Shown here piece after piece: positions 19,540 to 28,332 of a stretch of 64,000 nucleotides of DNA. Location: NCBI GenBank assembly GCA_019918135.1, contig WBZZ01005253.1, positions 36,904 through 100,903 of the forward strand. Reading direction: 5' to 3'. Source of the stretch: Paulinella micropora (taxonomy: Eukaryota; Cercozoa; Imbricatea; Euglyphida; Paulinellidae). The number at the start of each line of letters is the position of its first letter. Positions within the stretch are counted from its first letter, which is position 1. The translations under genes and the position numbers were made by a program. A model generated the notes under the pieces. The model saw only the letters and a program-made list of their open reading frames with translations. It was not told where the DNA came from and did no database searches.

Positions 19540-22380
19540 ATGTATTGGCTATTAGCGGTACTGGCGTCCAGCTTGGCCCGCGCGCGTTGCCCGTATGTGT
19601 ATCGCGCGCCCCGGCCGTCGGACCTGGTGCTGGAACTGCGGACAGCCGTGGGCGGCGCTGGGTGGACGGTGCCCTCACAGTCCAGTCAACGGCGGCGTAT
19701 GGCTGGTAGTGGCTATCTCGTGTACTGGGGCGACAACACACCGACCCAAGCGTGCACCGCCAACGCACCCTGCACACACACTTTTGCGAGTGCGGGCGTG
19801 TTTGTGGCTATCTTCGAGGGACCAGTGATCGGTTGGGCCATGACGCCGATCTGGCGCGATCAGCAGTCAGGGGATGTAGGTCTAGTGCGGATCCTGCAGT
19901 GGGGCGGGCTGCGGCTGGCGCCCGACGGTGGATACCACTTTTACGGCGAGACCGCCTTGGTGTCGCTCCCCCCGCTTGCCGATCTGAACACAACAGGTGT
20001 ATCATCGCTCGCGTACAGTTTTTCGGGTCTGTCCGCCTGCTTTGACGTTTCAGGGCTACAGGTGTCAACCAGTTCGTTGCGCGCCACCTTTGCGAATTCG
20101 CCGTGTCTCAAGTTTGCCAACGTTACCGCGTGGGATCTTTCGCGAACGGTAGACGTGGCGTGGATGTTCAATGGTACAGCCGCGCTCGTGATTTCGGGTT
20201 GGGAGGGGTGGGACATGTCACGCGTCATCAATGCGACGGGTATGTTGGCGGGTGCCATTGAGCTGTCGGGAGACCTGTCGCGCTGGCAGCTCAATAGCCT
20301 ACAAGATGCATGGCAGCTGCTGGCAGGCGCGCCTCAGCTGGTGCAGAACCTGAGCGGCTGGCACACTAACATGACACAAGAGGCGTGTCTGCAAATGGTG
20401 GAGACATCTGGCCTGGCCAACTGGCAGGCGCCGCTACAATGCCAGCAATGGCTACCGTCACTGACGCCAACCATTTCACTGACTAACTCGTTGACGCCCA
20501 CCATTTCAATTACGCCCACCATTTCAGCAACGGCTAGCGTTTCGGTGCCGCCCAGCGTTTCGGTGAGCCCGACCATTTCAGTGACCCCGACCATTTCAAT
20601 GAGCCCGACCATTTCAATTACGCCCACCGTTTCGGTGACCCCGATCATTTCAATTACGCCCACCATTTCAGCGACCCCTGCAATTTCAATTACGCCCACC
20701 ATTTCAGCGACCCCGGCAATTTCAATTACGCTCACCATTTCAATTACGCCCAGCGTTTCGGTGAGCCCGACCAATTCAATTACGCCCACCGTCTCGGTGA
20801 CCCCGGCCATTTCAATTACGCCCACCGTCTCGGTGAGCCCGACCAATTCAATTACGCCCACCGTCTCGGTGACCCCGACCATTTCAATTACGCCCACCAT
20901 TTCAGCGACCCCGACCATTTCAATTACGCCCACCATTTCAGCGACCCCGGCAATTTCAATTACGCCCACCATTTCGGTGACCCCGACCATTTCAATTACG
21001 CCCACCATTTCAGCGACCCCGGCAATTTCAATTACGCCCACCATTTCAATTACGCCCACCGTCTCGGTGACGCCCACCATTTCAATTACGCCCACCATCT
21101 CGGTGACCCCCACCATTTCAATTACGCCCAGCGTTTCGGTGAGCCCGACCATTTCAGTGACGCCCAGCGTTTCGGTGACCCCGACCATTTCAGTGACGCC
21201 CAGCGTTTCGGTGACCCCGACCATTTCAGTGACTCCCACCATTTCAATTACGCCCACCGTCTCAGTGACGCCCACCGTCTCGGTGACCCCGACCATTTCA
21301 GTGACCCGTACTGCCTCTCCCACAATTTCAGTGACCTCGACCGTTTCAGTGACCCCCACTGTTTCTCTGTCGCTAACCCCCACCGTCTCGGTTACTTCCA
21401 CCATCTCGCTTACTCCCACCGTCTCAGTGACGCCAACCGGTTCGCTGTCGCGGAGCCCTACTGTCTCTCTGACGTCTACCATTTCCACCACCCAGACCGC
21501 CTCCCCGACCATCTCGCTTACACGCACAATTTCGCTGACCCCGACCATTTCAATTACGCCCACCGTGTCACTAACCCCTACCACCTCTGTCACACCAACG
21601 CCAACCGTCTCGATCACGCCTACGATTTCAATCACCCGAACCCCGACCGTCTCGATCACGCCTACCATCTCCATCACCCCAACCCCGACCGTCTCGATCT
21701 CGCCTACCATCTCTGTCACCAGCACCGCCACGCCTACCGTCTCTGTCACCAGCACCGCCACGCCCACCAAATCGCCCAGCTGCCAACCGGCGGCGACCGT
21801 CGTGCCAACGTACACCTCGACCGCCGCTTCCGGGGCCTGGAGCATAACCGCCACGGCTGCGACAAGTCCAAATCTTCCCTGGAACAGCATGGACGGCACG
21901 ACGTCCACGTGGTGGGCCTCGGCGGTCGGGAAGTACGGCGGCACGGCCACGGGCCAGCAGGTTTATTGCCAAGCGAAAACAACCGCGTACTCTACCGTGG
22001 TGTCTGGGGTCACCACCTACGGCGAGTTGGTCAAAATCTCTTCAACCACCGCTTCGGCCAAGCTCCAGTCCGTCAACGTGTGCTTGACCGCGACGGGGGC
22101 GAGCGGAGAATTTGCGGGGCCCAGTGCTATAACGTTTGCGGTGTCTAACGACGGGACCAGCTGGGGCTCCCTGACGACTACAAGCCTGACCTGGTCGGGG
22201 ACGGCGGGCCAGTGCCAGTTGGTAACCATCGGGGCTTCGACTGCCTGGTTGCAGTACAGATTCATCATCACTTCCATGTACTATTCCTTGCCCAGCGGCC
22301 AGTCGGGTTGTAATGTAATGACTGCAGCTTACGCGGCTGAGCTAACTACAACTCTAAACCAGCAAGCATACTGCGTCTAG
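19540..22380 (+). CDS. Secreted BspA-like surface protein B with T-P/S repeat stalk
   Basis: Intact 946-residue protein. Residues 1-17 form a signal peptide (LLAVLASSLA). Residues ~20-110 are a PKD-like beta domain with YWGDNTPTQACT and WAMTPIWR. Residues ~130-300 hold BspA/DUF285 repeats (WDLSRTVDVAWMF, WDMSRVINATGML). Residues ~310-745 are a repeat array of T-P-T/S-I/V-S-I/V units, likely a stiff glycosylated stalk. The C-terminal ~180 residues contain SMDGTTSTWWAS, a discoidin-like signature, and end in YCV. The same plan is found in protein A at 12416-14091, which lacks the long stalk. The start codon is 9 bp from the transposon's right end, so the natural promoter has probably been displaced. 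Likely an adhesin or glycan-binding fibre. Confidence 0.8.
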   Translation: MYWLLAVLASSLARARCPYVYRAPRPSDLVLELRTAVGGAGWTVPSQSSQRRRMAGSGYLVYWGDNTPTQACTANAPCTHTFASAGVFVAIFEGPVIGWAMTPIWRDQQSGDVGLVRILQWGGLRLAPDGGYHFYGETALVSLPPLADLNTTGVSSLAYSFSGLSACFDVSGLQVSTSSLRATFANSPCLKFANVTAWDLSRTVDVAWMFNGTAALVISGWEGWDMSRVINATGMLAGAIELSGDLSRWQLNSLQDAWQLLAGAPQLVQNLSGWHTNMTQEACLQMVETSGLANWQAPLQCQQWLPSLTPTISLTNSLTPTISITPTISATASVSVPPSVSVSPTISVTPTISMSPTISITPTVSVTPIISITPTISATPAISITPTISATPAISITLTISITPSVSVSPTNSITPTVSVTPAISITPTVSVSPTNSITPTVSVTPTISITPTISATPTISITPTISATPAISITPTISVTPTISITPTISATPAISITPTISITPTVSVTPTISITPTISVTPTISITPSVSVSPTISVTPSVSVTPTISVTPSVSVTPTISVTPTISITPTVSVTPTVSVTPTISVTRTASPTISVTSTVSVTPTVSLSLTPTVSVTSTISLTPTVSVTPTGSLSRSPTVSLTSTISTTQTASPTISLTRTISLTPTISITPTVSLTPTTSVTPTPTVSITPTISITRTPTVSITPTISITPTPTVSISPTISVTSTATPTVSVTSTATPTKSPSCQPAATVVPTYTSTAASGAWSITATAATSPNLPWNSMDGTTSTWWASAVGKYGGTATGQQVYCQAKTTAYSTVVSGVTTYGELVKISSTTASAKLQSVNVCLTATGASGEFAGPSAITFAVSNDGTSWGSLTTTSLTWSGTAGQCQLVTIGASTAWLQYRFIITSMYYSLPSGQSGCNVMTAAYAAELTTTLNQQAYCV
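20470..21780. repeat. 18-bp-based coding minisatellite
   Basis: Units related to ACCATTTCAATTACGCCC repeat head to tail about 70 times, coding for a six-residue motif. Variant blocks such as CCGACC-TTTCAGTGACG and the ATTTCAGCGACCCCGGCA group recur as higher-order units. Confidence 0.9.
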
Positions 22381-22878
22381 TTCGGACCTAGAACTTGTAG
22401 ATCGGATCAGCACGTTGTTGGGATGATGCGTCTGCCAGGTACAAATAAATAAAACTTCGCCTGAAATATGTTTCTGCTTCCCCCGCCTGACATTGCGAGC
22501 AGAGCTGAAGAAGACTTCCACCTTCTGATTTTTATTTAAAAAAAAAACAAATCCTGCACTGAGCCTGAGGGAACATACTGGTCAGCATCTGTGTTAGCCC
22601 CGGCCGCGCCTGTAGGTAAAACTCCATGGCGCGATTTTGCCTTCAACTTCTTTTTTGCAAAATTGGGGGGGGGAGGAGCCGCCACCCCCCCCCCCCCCCC
22701 AGCAGGAGGACGGGGCAAGGCCGCCATTCCCTCTCCCCCCCCCCCCCCAAAAAAAAAGCAGCCAAAGGAACCGAAAGACTTTCGCAGACAGTGGCCCCCC
22801 CCTCCCCCCACGCTGGCCTCGATTTCTTTTTGTTGTGGGGTGTGTATTGTCTAGCTTTGTTTATTTTCCAGACGTAAA
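22381..22878. other. Spacer with promoter-like block before 22879
   Basis: Holds a polyadenylation-like AATAAATAAAA near 22444-22454 after the BspA-like gene. C-runs follow at 22685-22700 and 22735-22748. From 22772 comes the block shared with 12250-12360, ending at the ATG of the next gene. Confidence 0.55.
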
Positions 22879-22897
22879 ATGCAAAGTGCCGCTCCGC
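22772..22897 (+). promoter_or_regulatory. Shared upstream block (likely promoter/5' leader)
   Basis: Conserved with 12250-12360, including GTGGGGTGTGTATTGTCTAG and TTTGTTTATTTTCCAGACGTAAA directly before the ATG. Conservation of a non-coding block next to a start codon suggests a promoter, though shared descent of a fragment explains it equally well. Confidence 0.4.
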
Positions 22898-23715
22898 GAG
22901 GCGAACTGTTGCTGTCCTTGTCTGGCGCGTTCGCGCCGCTTGCCCTGCGCCCCGACTCGTTCGACCTGCATGGCAAGCGGCTGCAGGGCACCCTCGAGGC
23001 CGACGGCTCGTTGCGGCTGGACCGTGTCACGCTGTCCGACGACCTGAGCGTGCGGGCCGAGGGCGCCCGGGCGACGGCGGCGCACGTACTGCAGAAACGG
23101 CGCGAGGATGTGCGGCTGGTGCAGCAGGACCTGCTGGCGCTGGAGTGCAAGCTGCGCCAGCCCCCCGCTGAGGACGACGACGACGAGACTGTCGCGCCGA
23201 ATGAGGCGGAGGTCGTGAGGCTGAACCAACTGCTAGGTCAACACGAGCGCGGGATCGAACGGCTAGAACAGCAGCGCCAGCTCACGGTCACGTACACCGA
23301 GACCACCGAGACCAGCACAGTTGTGCTACCCCCGGGCGTGATCGTGTCGGTGCCGGCGCTGGCCGCCACGCCGCTGCTCTGGTGCCCGCGGCTCGAGCCT
23401 ACAGTTGTGCTCCACAGCTCGCTGCGCACGACCCTCGTCGAAATCATGCCGCCCGGGGCCGCGCCCGCCTTCCGTGTGGTGCCCACCCCTGACCTCGGCG
23501 GCCAGCACCACACCGCCAGGCGGCAAGTAACGACGAAAAAAAAAGGACGCAGAAAAAGTCCTTTTCTTAAGGGGGGGGGGGGGGGGGGAAGGCCCCCCAC
23601 CCCCACTCGCCTGTTTTTCTCTCTCCTTTCCCCGCGCAGCCAGTCATTTGTTCTTTCTCTTTTTTTCCCCCCGCACTCTGGCTCACTCTTTCTCCGAAAA
23701 CCCCCCCCCCCTTGA
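22879..23715 (+). CDS. Coiled-coil protein, unknown function
   Basis: ATG 22879 opens a 278-residue frame. Residues ~8-58 alternate hydrophobic and charged positions like beta strands (LLLSLSGAF, LRLDRVTLSDDL). Residues ~65-135 are rich in Glu, Gln, Arg and Leu, a coiled coil with an acidic patch (EDDDDE). Another beta-rich domain with two Pro-Gly turns follows to ~residue 215. From ~23525 on the frame runs through an A-run and a G-run (23572-23589) and becomes low complexity, so the true end may lie at ~23530 after a small frameshift. The beta/coiled-coil/beta plan recalls the gene at 2639-3844. Function unknown. Confidence 0.55.
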   Translation: MQSAAPRGELLLSLSGAFAPLALRPDSFDLHGKRLQGTLEADGSLRLDRVTLSDDLSVRAEGARATAAHVLQKRREDVRLVQQDLLALECKLRQPPAEDDDDETVAPNEAEVVRLNQLLGQHERGIERLEQQRQLTVTYTETTETSTVVLPPGVIVSVPALAATPLLWCPRLEPTVVLHSSLRTTLVEIMPPGAAPAFRVVPTPDLGGQHHTARRQVTTKKKGRRKSPFLKGGGGGGRPPTPTRLFFSLLSPRSQSFVLSLFFPPHSGSLFLRKPPPP

Positions 23716-23878
23716 CCCCACCATTCCCGACGCCTTTCGCTCCGACGGCCGTTCTCTCTCTCCCCGCCCTTCTTCTTATCTATTTCCTTCCTCCAAGACA
23801 GCCGCGCAACCCTGCACACTCCCCAACAAAAGGCAGGACACTAACCAAAAAAAGGGGGGGGGGGGAGGGACTTCTGCC

Positions 23879-24979
23879 ATGCACCAGTGCCCCCACTGTC
23901 GCACCGTCTATGACCAGGACCAGCACGGCGTGCTGTGGGTAGCAGAACAGGTCTGCCAAGGCGAGAAAAGGCTGGCGCCAAAGGCTTCGTGCAGGCCAAC
24001 AAAGTGCCCGGCGCTAGGCTACCAGTGGTGGGAGAAATTCCTCACCGGCTGCTTGCTCGATCTTTTGGGCGGGCCCGCCACGCCGGACCGCAGTGCGTGG
24101 ACTTACGAAAAGGTGGGGGCTCTGATCTTCGATCTGTTCTGGATGCCCGACGACTACTCGTCCGTTGTGCGGGACATTAGCACAGCCAAAAAAGTGCCGG
24201 ACCCGCAAGACCAAAGAGAGTGGAACAGGGACGGCCCGGAAGCCCGCTTCAAGCTGCTGCTGTCATTCTTGCGCCATTGGGTTCGCAGTGACCGAGAATA
24301 CGTGCAACAAGTCGTAAGTCCGCCGGGCAAAGGCCTCGAGAAGCTGGAGTACCTCCTGAAGGTGGCCGAGGCCAAGGGCTTCCACTTCCCCAACGCAGAG
24401 ATGCGAGTGCCCATCGCTCTGCTGGATTGCCTGAGCAAAGGTAACAAGGGCGGGCCCAGCGTCTGGGTAGTGTGCGCACAGCGCGGGGGCGACGTGCTCA
24501 TCGCCATGTCGGCGAGCGCGCTTGCAGGCCAAGCGCGCTACCAATACCACACGGGCGTACACAAGCCCAGGCCGCCGCGCACCTCTCCCCGCGCCAGCCT
24601 CTCGCTGCCCCTCCAAAGGTTCGCGGCCGCCGCGCTGGACCTGTGCTTGGGCCCGGCGCAGCGTTACGTGATTGCCAGCCCAGTGCCCGCCATGTGGAAA
24701 AGTCTAGAAAAAGGAGGGCTGCAAAAGGGTACTGATTACATTGTGCTCGACGCAGCGCAGAACAGCGGGGGTACACTAGCAATCCAGTGGCCGCAGTTGG
24801 ACAGTTGCTACCTGCGGCTGGGCGCAAATCACTGTATTTCCGCGACCTCTGCTTGGTTTGCGTCCAGCAACCAGGCGCTGGCCAAAAAGGCACCGCACTA
24901 TAGCTGCCAGGAAAAGGAGCGCTGCGAGACCTGCCAAGGGCCCGTCAAGATCCACGTGCTAAAAAAGCAGGACTCGTAG
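23879..24979 (+). CDS. Zinc-ribbon-containing protein of unknown function
   Basis: ATG 23879 opens a 366-residue frame with no break, 10 bp after a G-rich run. The N-terminus carries CPHC near residue 3-6, a further Cys near 25, and Cys residues near 37 and 42, consistent with a zinc ribbon. A second Cys cluster with CQEKERCETC lies close to the C-terminus (residues ~342-351). The central part is alpha/beta with several Trp and a Gly-rich segment (SKGNKGGPSVWVV). The C-terminus is basic. No enzymatic motif is recognised. Two terminal Cys clusters would suit a transcription- or DNA-associated protein, but this is inference. Confidence 0.6.
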   Translation: MHQCPHCRTVYDQDQHGVLWVAEQVCQGEKRLAPKASCRPTKCPALGYQWWEKFLTGCLLDLLGGPATPDRSAWTYEKVGALIFDLFWMPDDYSSVVRDISTAKKVPDPQDQREWNRDGPEARFKLLLSFLRHWVRSDREYVQQVVSPPGKGLEKLEYLLKVAEAKGFHFPNAEMRVPIALLDCLSKGNKGGPSVWVVCAQRGGDVLIAMSASALAGQARYQYHTGVHKPRPPRTSPRASLSLPLQRFAAAALDLCLGPAQRYVIASPVPAMWKSLEKGGLQKGTDYIVLDAAQNSGGTLAIQWPQLDSCYLRLGANHCISATSAWFASSNQALAKKAPHYSCQEKERCETCQGPVKIHVLKKQDS

Positions 24980-25185
24980 CTTCTTTTCTTTTACGGGCCG
25001 TTCCTTTTCCAATGACGTACGGTCTTGGCTTCCTCCCCCCCCCTCCCTCCTGCAAAAAGAAAACCTACCTGCGCGCCTGAACACACCCCCCCCCCCCCTG
25101 CCGTTTCCGTTCTTCTCGCCATTTTTCCTTCCCGCCGGCCTTTCCCCCCACATGTTCTCCCCCGCCGGTTTGTCTTCTTTCAAAC

Positions 25186-25596
25186 ATGAGACTCTCTTGT
25201 CGCCTCCTCTCGCACCGCGCTAAGCCTGCTCCAGCATCCAGCAGCACAAGGCCGCTCGCGCCGTTCTTGGTGGGCGTCGGCGCTGCCTTGTGCTGGTGGT
25301 TGCTCTTCTTCGTGCTGCTGCCGCGCACAGTCCAACGCTACAAACCGTGCAGCCTGCGCGCCCGGCTGTGCAGGGTCCGCCGGCGGGGCTCGGACGAGGC
25401 AACTGTTTGGTGCCATCTGCATCACTGGCTCTTGTACGTCGGTCTGGGGACGGCCTTATGCCTGGCGGACTGGCCGTCCTGGCTGCGCTGGGGCGGCCTG
25501 GGCTTTTCCGCGGTCCTCGTCGTGCAGGGGCTCTGCTACCGGGACCGCTGCCGCTTCTGCTATGTGCTGCCCCAGCCCAACAGTTCGGACGTGTAA
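25186..25596 (+). CDS. Small multi-pass membrane protein
   Basis: A 136-residue frame from ATG 25186. Three hydrophobic stretches are visible: residues ~27-47 (FLVGVGAALCWWLLFFVLLP), ~82-97 (WLLYVGLGTALCLADW) and ~103-116 (GGLGFSAVLVVQGL). A short positively charged, Cys-containing loop separates the first two. The C-terminus carries CRDRC-like cysteines (CYRDRCRFCYV). No family recognised. Small membrane proteins of this kind are common in the envelopes or inner membranes of large DNA viruses. Confidence 0.5.
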   Translation: MRLSCRLLSHRAKPAPASSSTRPLAPFLVGVGAALCWWLLFFVLLPRTVQRYKPCSLRARLCRVRRRGSDEATVWCHLHHWLLYVGLGTALCLADWPSWLRWGGLGFSAVLVVQGLCYRDRCRFCYVLPQPNSSDV

Positions 25597-26027
25597 CATC
25601 GATCTCTACCTTCCCCCCCCCCCCCCTCACTACCCCGCGCCCGCACGGGGGCGAGCAAGCTTGAAAGGAAAAAAAACACCAGATTCGTCAAATATTCTTG
25701 TAATTAAAAAAAAGAATTTCTTCAGACACCTCAAATTTGTAGGCAAATTTTGGGGCCGCCCAAGCGCAGCGATGTTTTGTTTTTTTCTTGGTGAACGTAT
25801 GTCTGGCGCGCGCCCCGGTCGTTAGGCAACAAGCGTTACGACGAGAATCTGCTTTTTTTTTTTTGTCGTAACGCTTGTAGCTCTGAATCGATAGCCAAGA
25901 AACAAAAATTTTTGACAGCGGAACTGCGGGGTGTTTTTTTAAGGCTGCCGAAAGGACCGGCACCCGCGGCCCCCACACACACGCCCGCGCTCTCCCGTGC
26001 GCATCTGCGGCCCCCCCCGCGGGTGGT
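25597..26027. other. Convergent spacer with hairpin
   Basis: C-run at 25612-25626, AT-rich middle, the hairpin at 25829-25878 and a C-rich patch near 26010. No gene recognised. Confidence 0.5.
25829..25878. terminator. 14-bp perfect hairpin between convergent genes
   Basis: The arms ACAAGCGTTACGAC (25829-25842) and its exact complement (25865-25878) are separated by a T-rich 22-nt loop. It lies between the 3' ends of the membrane-protein gene and the F-box/LRR gene, like the hairpin at 12132. A transcript-end or processing role is inferred. Confidence 0.5.
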
Positions 26028-27404
26028 TTAATAAGAAATCAGATGTACCTCCGGTCTTTGGGCCCGGAAGTCTTGTATCTCCTGTAGCGGGATATTCTCA
26101 AACCCAAGACGGAGCTTCCGCAGCGGCCGGCATTGCCGCAAGCCCGCCATGGTAGTGATGTTTTTGCACAGATAGATTTCGAGCTCTTGCAGAAAGCGGC
26201 AGTTCCGCAGTCCGGCTAGACCGTGGAGGCCCGAGCATTTCTCGAGAGTTAATTTAGAGAGGACGGGGAAATCGTTTAGGACACTGACGTCCGTGAACCG
26301 CGGGCACTCCACCAGGTGCAGTGTGCTCAGCTTGCGGCAGCCTGTCAGCGAGCGTAGGTCCTCGCTAGCAAGATTGCACTTCCACAGCTTCAGCTCGACT
26401 ACAGGAAACCTTAACAAATTGCTGAAGGACTCGCGGCTGCAGCCCGTGAGCGTAACCCTGAGGGTCTCGAGCGGGAGCGCCGACAGTACCCCGAGGTTCG
26501 CGCCCGTCATGCCCGTGCTGCAGTCTAGCAGGTCTAAATGCCGCAGTGTTTTTATAGACTGTAAGAGCTCCAAGCGAGACTCTGGTAGATCCCAAATGCT
26601 CAGCCGCTCCAGATGTTTGAGCGTGGCAAAAGCCGTGCGGGCTCCCTCTTCGGTCAGATAATGTTGTCTGTACAGGTTCAGCTCCCGGAGTTGCAGGTTC
26701 TGCAGTCCCAGGCCAGTGATGCGCGGACAGTTTTCCAAGTCTAATCGTCGTAGCTCTGTTAAGCCCGGCAGCGCCGAGTCCGTCAGGTTGGCGCAGCGCG
26801 ACAAAACCAGTCGTTGCAACCCTGCAAACCTCGGCAGTGCCACCCGCAGGTCGGCGTCAGTAATTCTACTGTTTTCGAGGCACAGCACAGCAACGAGGTG
26901 TGCGTTCGGCAGCCGCTGCAGACACGCCTGAATAAAAGCGTTGTTGACCAACTTCAAGCTGTGGATCACAGAGAATGCTTCCAGAAGCTCGCTCGAAATG
27001 AGGCCGAAGACCGCTAACTCTTTCACCTCTACCTTTGTGACCAGCTGCACTAGTGTCTCCTGGCTGCGTGCCTTAAGCCATCGCAGGGTAAGACTCGGCA
27101 GCGACTGCCCCGTCGTCCGGTAAACGGGGCCCAATACCGACAGTATTTGGCGGTCCTCAACAAGGGAGAGGTCTAGCTTGGCCTGGAAGTGTGTCCAGAA
27201 ATCAGCCGAAGTGACCACCGCCCGGAAATCTGTACACACGAGTTGCCAAGCAGCAACTTCGTGGGCGCCTGCTAGGTCCCTGACCATAGTCCAAACGTCC
27301 AGAGGCAAAACAAAAAGCCACGAAATACTGTGGGTTAGCAAGGTGTCTGCGTGCAACTTCTGGCGTTTGGCGGCCCTGCGCCCCGAGTCTTGCACATACG
27401 ACAT
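26028..27404 (-). CDS. F-box/leucine-rich-repeat protein
   Basis: ATG 27404 opens a 458-residue protein. An F-box lies at ~residues 30-75 (LPLDVWTMVRDL, VCTDFRAV, FWTHF). It is followed by about 12 leucine-rich repeats, e.g. LQRLVLSRCANLTDSAL, LRRLDLENCPRITG and LSTLHLVECPRFTDVS, closely matching the cysteine-containing LRR class of FBXL proteins. In cells FBXL proteins bind Skp1 through the F-box and choose substrates with the LRRs. The frame is open for 97 further codons upstream, but that part is low complexity, so the ATG at 27404 is preferred. No break is seen. Likely acquired from a eukaryote and used to redirect the host SCF ligase. Confidence 0.85.
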   Translation of the reverse strand: MSYVQDSGRRAAKRQKLHADTLLTHSISWLFVLPLDVWTMVRDLAGAHEVAAWQLVCTDFRAVVTSADFWTHFQAKLDLSLVEDRQILSVLGPVYRTTGQSLPSLTLRWLKARSQETLVQLVTKVEVKELAVFGLISSELLEAFSVIHSLKLVNNAFIQACLQRLPNAHLVAVLCLENSRITDADLRVALPRFAGLQRLVLSRCANLTDSALPGLTELRRLDLENCPRITGLGLQNLQLRELNLYRQHYLTEEGARTAFATLKHLERLSIWDLPESRLELLQSIKTLRHLDLLDCSTGMTGANLGVLSALPLETLRVTLTGCSRESFSNLLRFPVVELKLWKCNLASEDLRSLTGCRKLSTLHLVECPRFTDVSVLNDFPVLSKLTLEKCSGLHGLAGLRNCRFLQELEIYLCKNITTMAGLRQCRPLRKLRLGFENIPLQEIQDFRAQRPEVHLISY

Positions 27405-27655
27405 CTTTGTAGGCAAACAAAGAGAAGCCGGACGTAAAAACGGAAGAAAGGATGGCAGGGGCGGTAAAAAACTTGGCCACTCTTCTCTTTCTTTTTTAAG
27501 AAACTGGCCATACAAAAAAAGGGGGCGGGGGCTCAATGAGCCCCCCCCCCCCCAACAAATGCTAGGCGGGGCAAAAAGCGCGGGAGGGGGTGTAGGGGAA
27601 AGCTTCTGGTTTTTACAAAAGATTTGGAACATATTTAAAAACTTGGAAGGGGGAC

Positions 27656-28241
27656 ATGTTCCTCTTCCGAAAAAAAAAAACAAGGTTTGTTGCATTCAAA
27701 AGGCCTTCAAAAAAGAGTGGTTCAAAGATTTCTTGCATGCCGTGAAGTCGAGCCCTTTTCCTCCTACTAGGCAGCCTAATTTTTTGCAATTGCTTCGTGG
27801 CTGGACACAGGCTGATGCGAAGGCTGTAACAGAATTTCTTAACACTGACAAGCCACACGTCAGAGAGGTACACAATTCAGTAGACGCAGGAACATTCCTC
27901 AATATTCTACGCAGCAGTCTTTCGCCACGAACAGGGTGTCGAATGTGGGTTGCGTACAAGAAAAGCAGTTGGCTAGCGATCTTTACCTTCGAGGGTGTAT
28001 CCAATAACGCGCCACATGCAGTAGTAGAGCTCCTTCACGTATTTCGCGCAACGCAGCTGACCCGTTTGACAAGGAGATTAAGCCGACCATCGTTAATTTT
28101 GCCAAAAAGGTTCTCGGACTAGCCTTGCCCAACGATTTTGTGCATCTAAGGGCCGCGAAAAACCAACAGCGCGCAACGACGGAGACACTGCTGAACTCCT
28201 CACACCAGAGGCAAAGAATGCGCATTGTCAACAAAGTTTGA
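27656..28241 (+). CDS. Unknown protein, frameshifted
   Basis: A plus-strand gene that would start near ATG 27656, but an A11 run (27670-27680) puts that start out of frame with the body. The body reads well from ~27681 (e.g. KAFKKEWFKDFLHAV, AKAVTEFLNTDKPHVREV). Near 28045-28060 the frame changes again and continues with helices (KEIKPTIVNFAKKVLG) to TGA 28239-28241. The text resembles a compact helical domain of ~190 residues; I do not recognise the family. Codon use is less GC-rich than in most neighbours. It is divergent from the F-box/LRR gene. Confidence 0.5.
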
Positions 28242-28332
28242 AATGTACAACAACATTTTAAAAAAATTAATAATAAAAAGAAAAGCTCACGAGCTCTGTT
28301 TTCTTTTCCTCTATTGCGCGCGCGCCACTTTT

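Noticed and set aside
20334-21950. Long antisense gene rich in Val, Glu and Gly opposite the T-P/S repeat
   Set aside because: It is the shadow of the 18-bp repeat on the other strand; only the plus strand has a signal peptide and folded domains.
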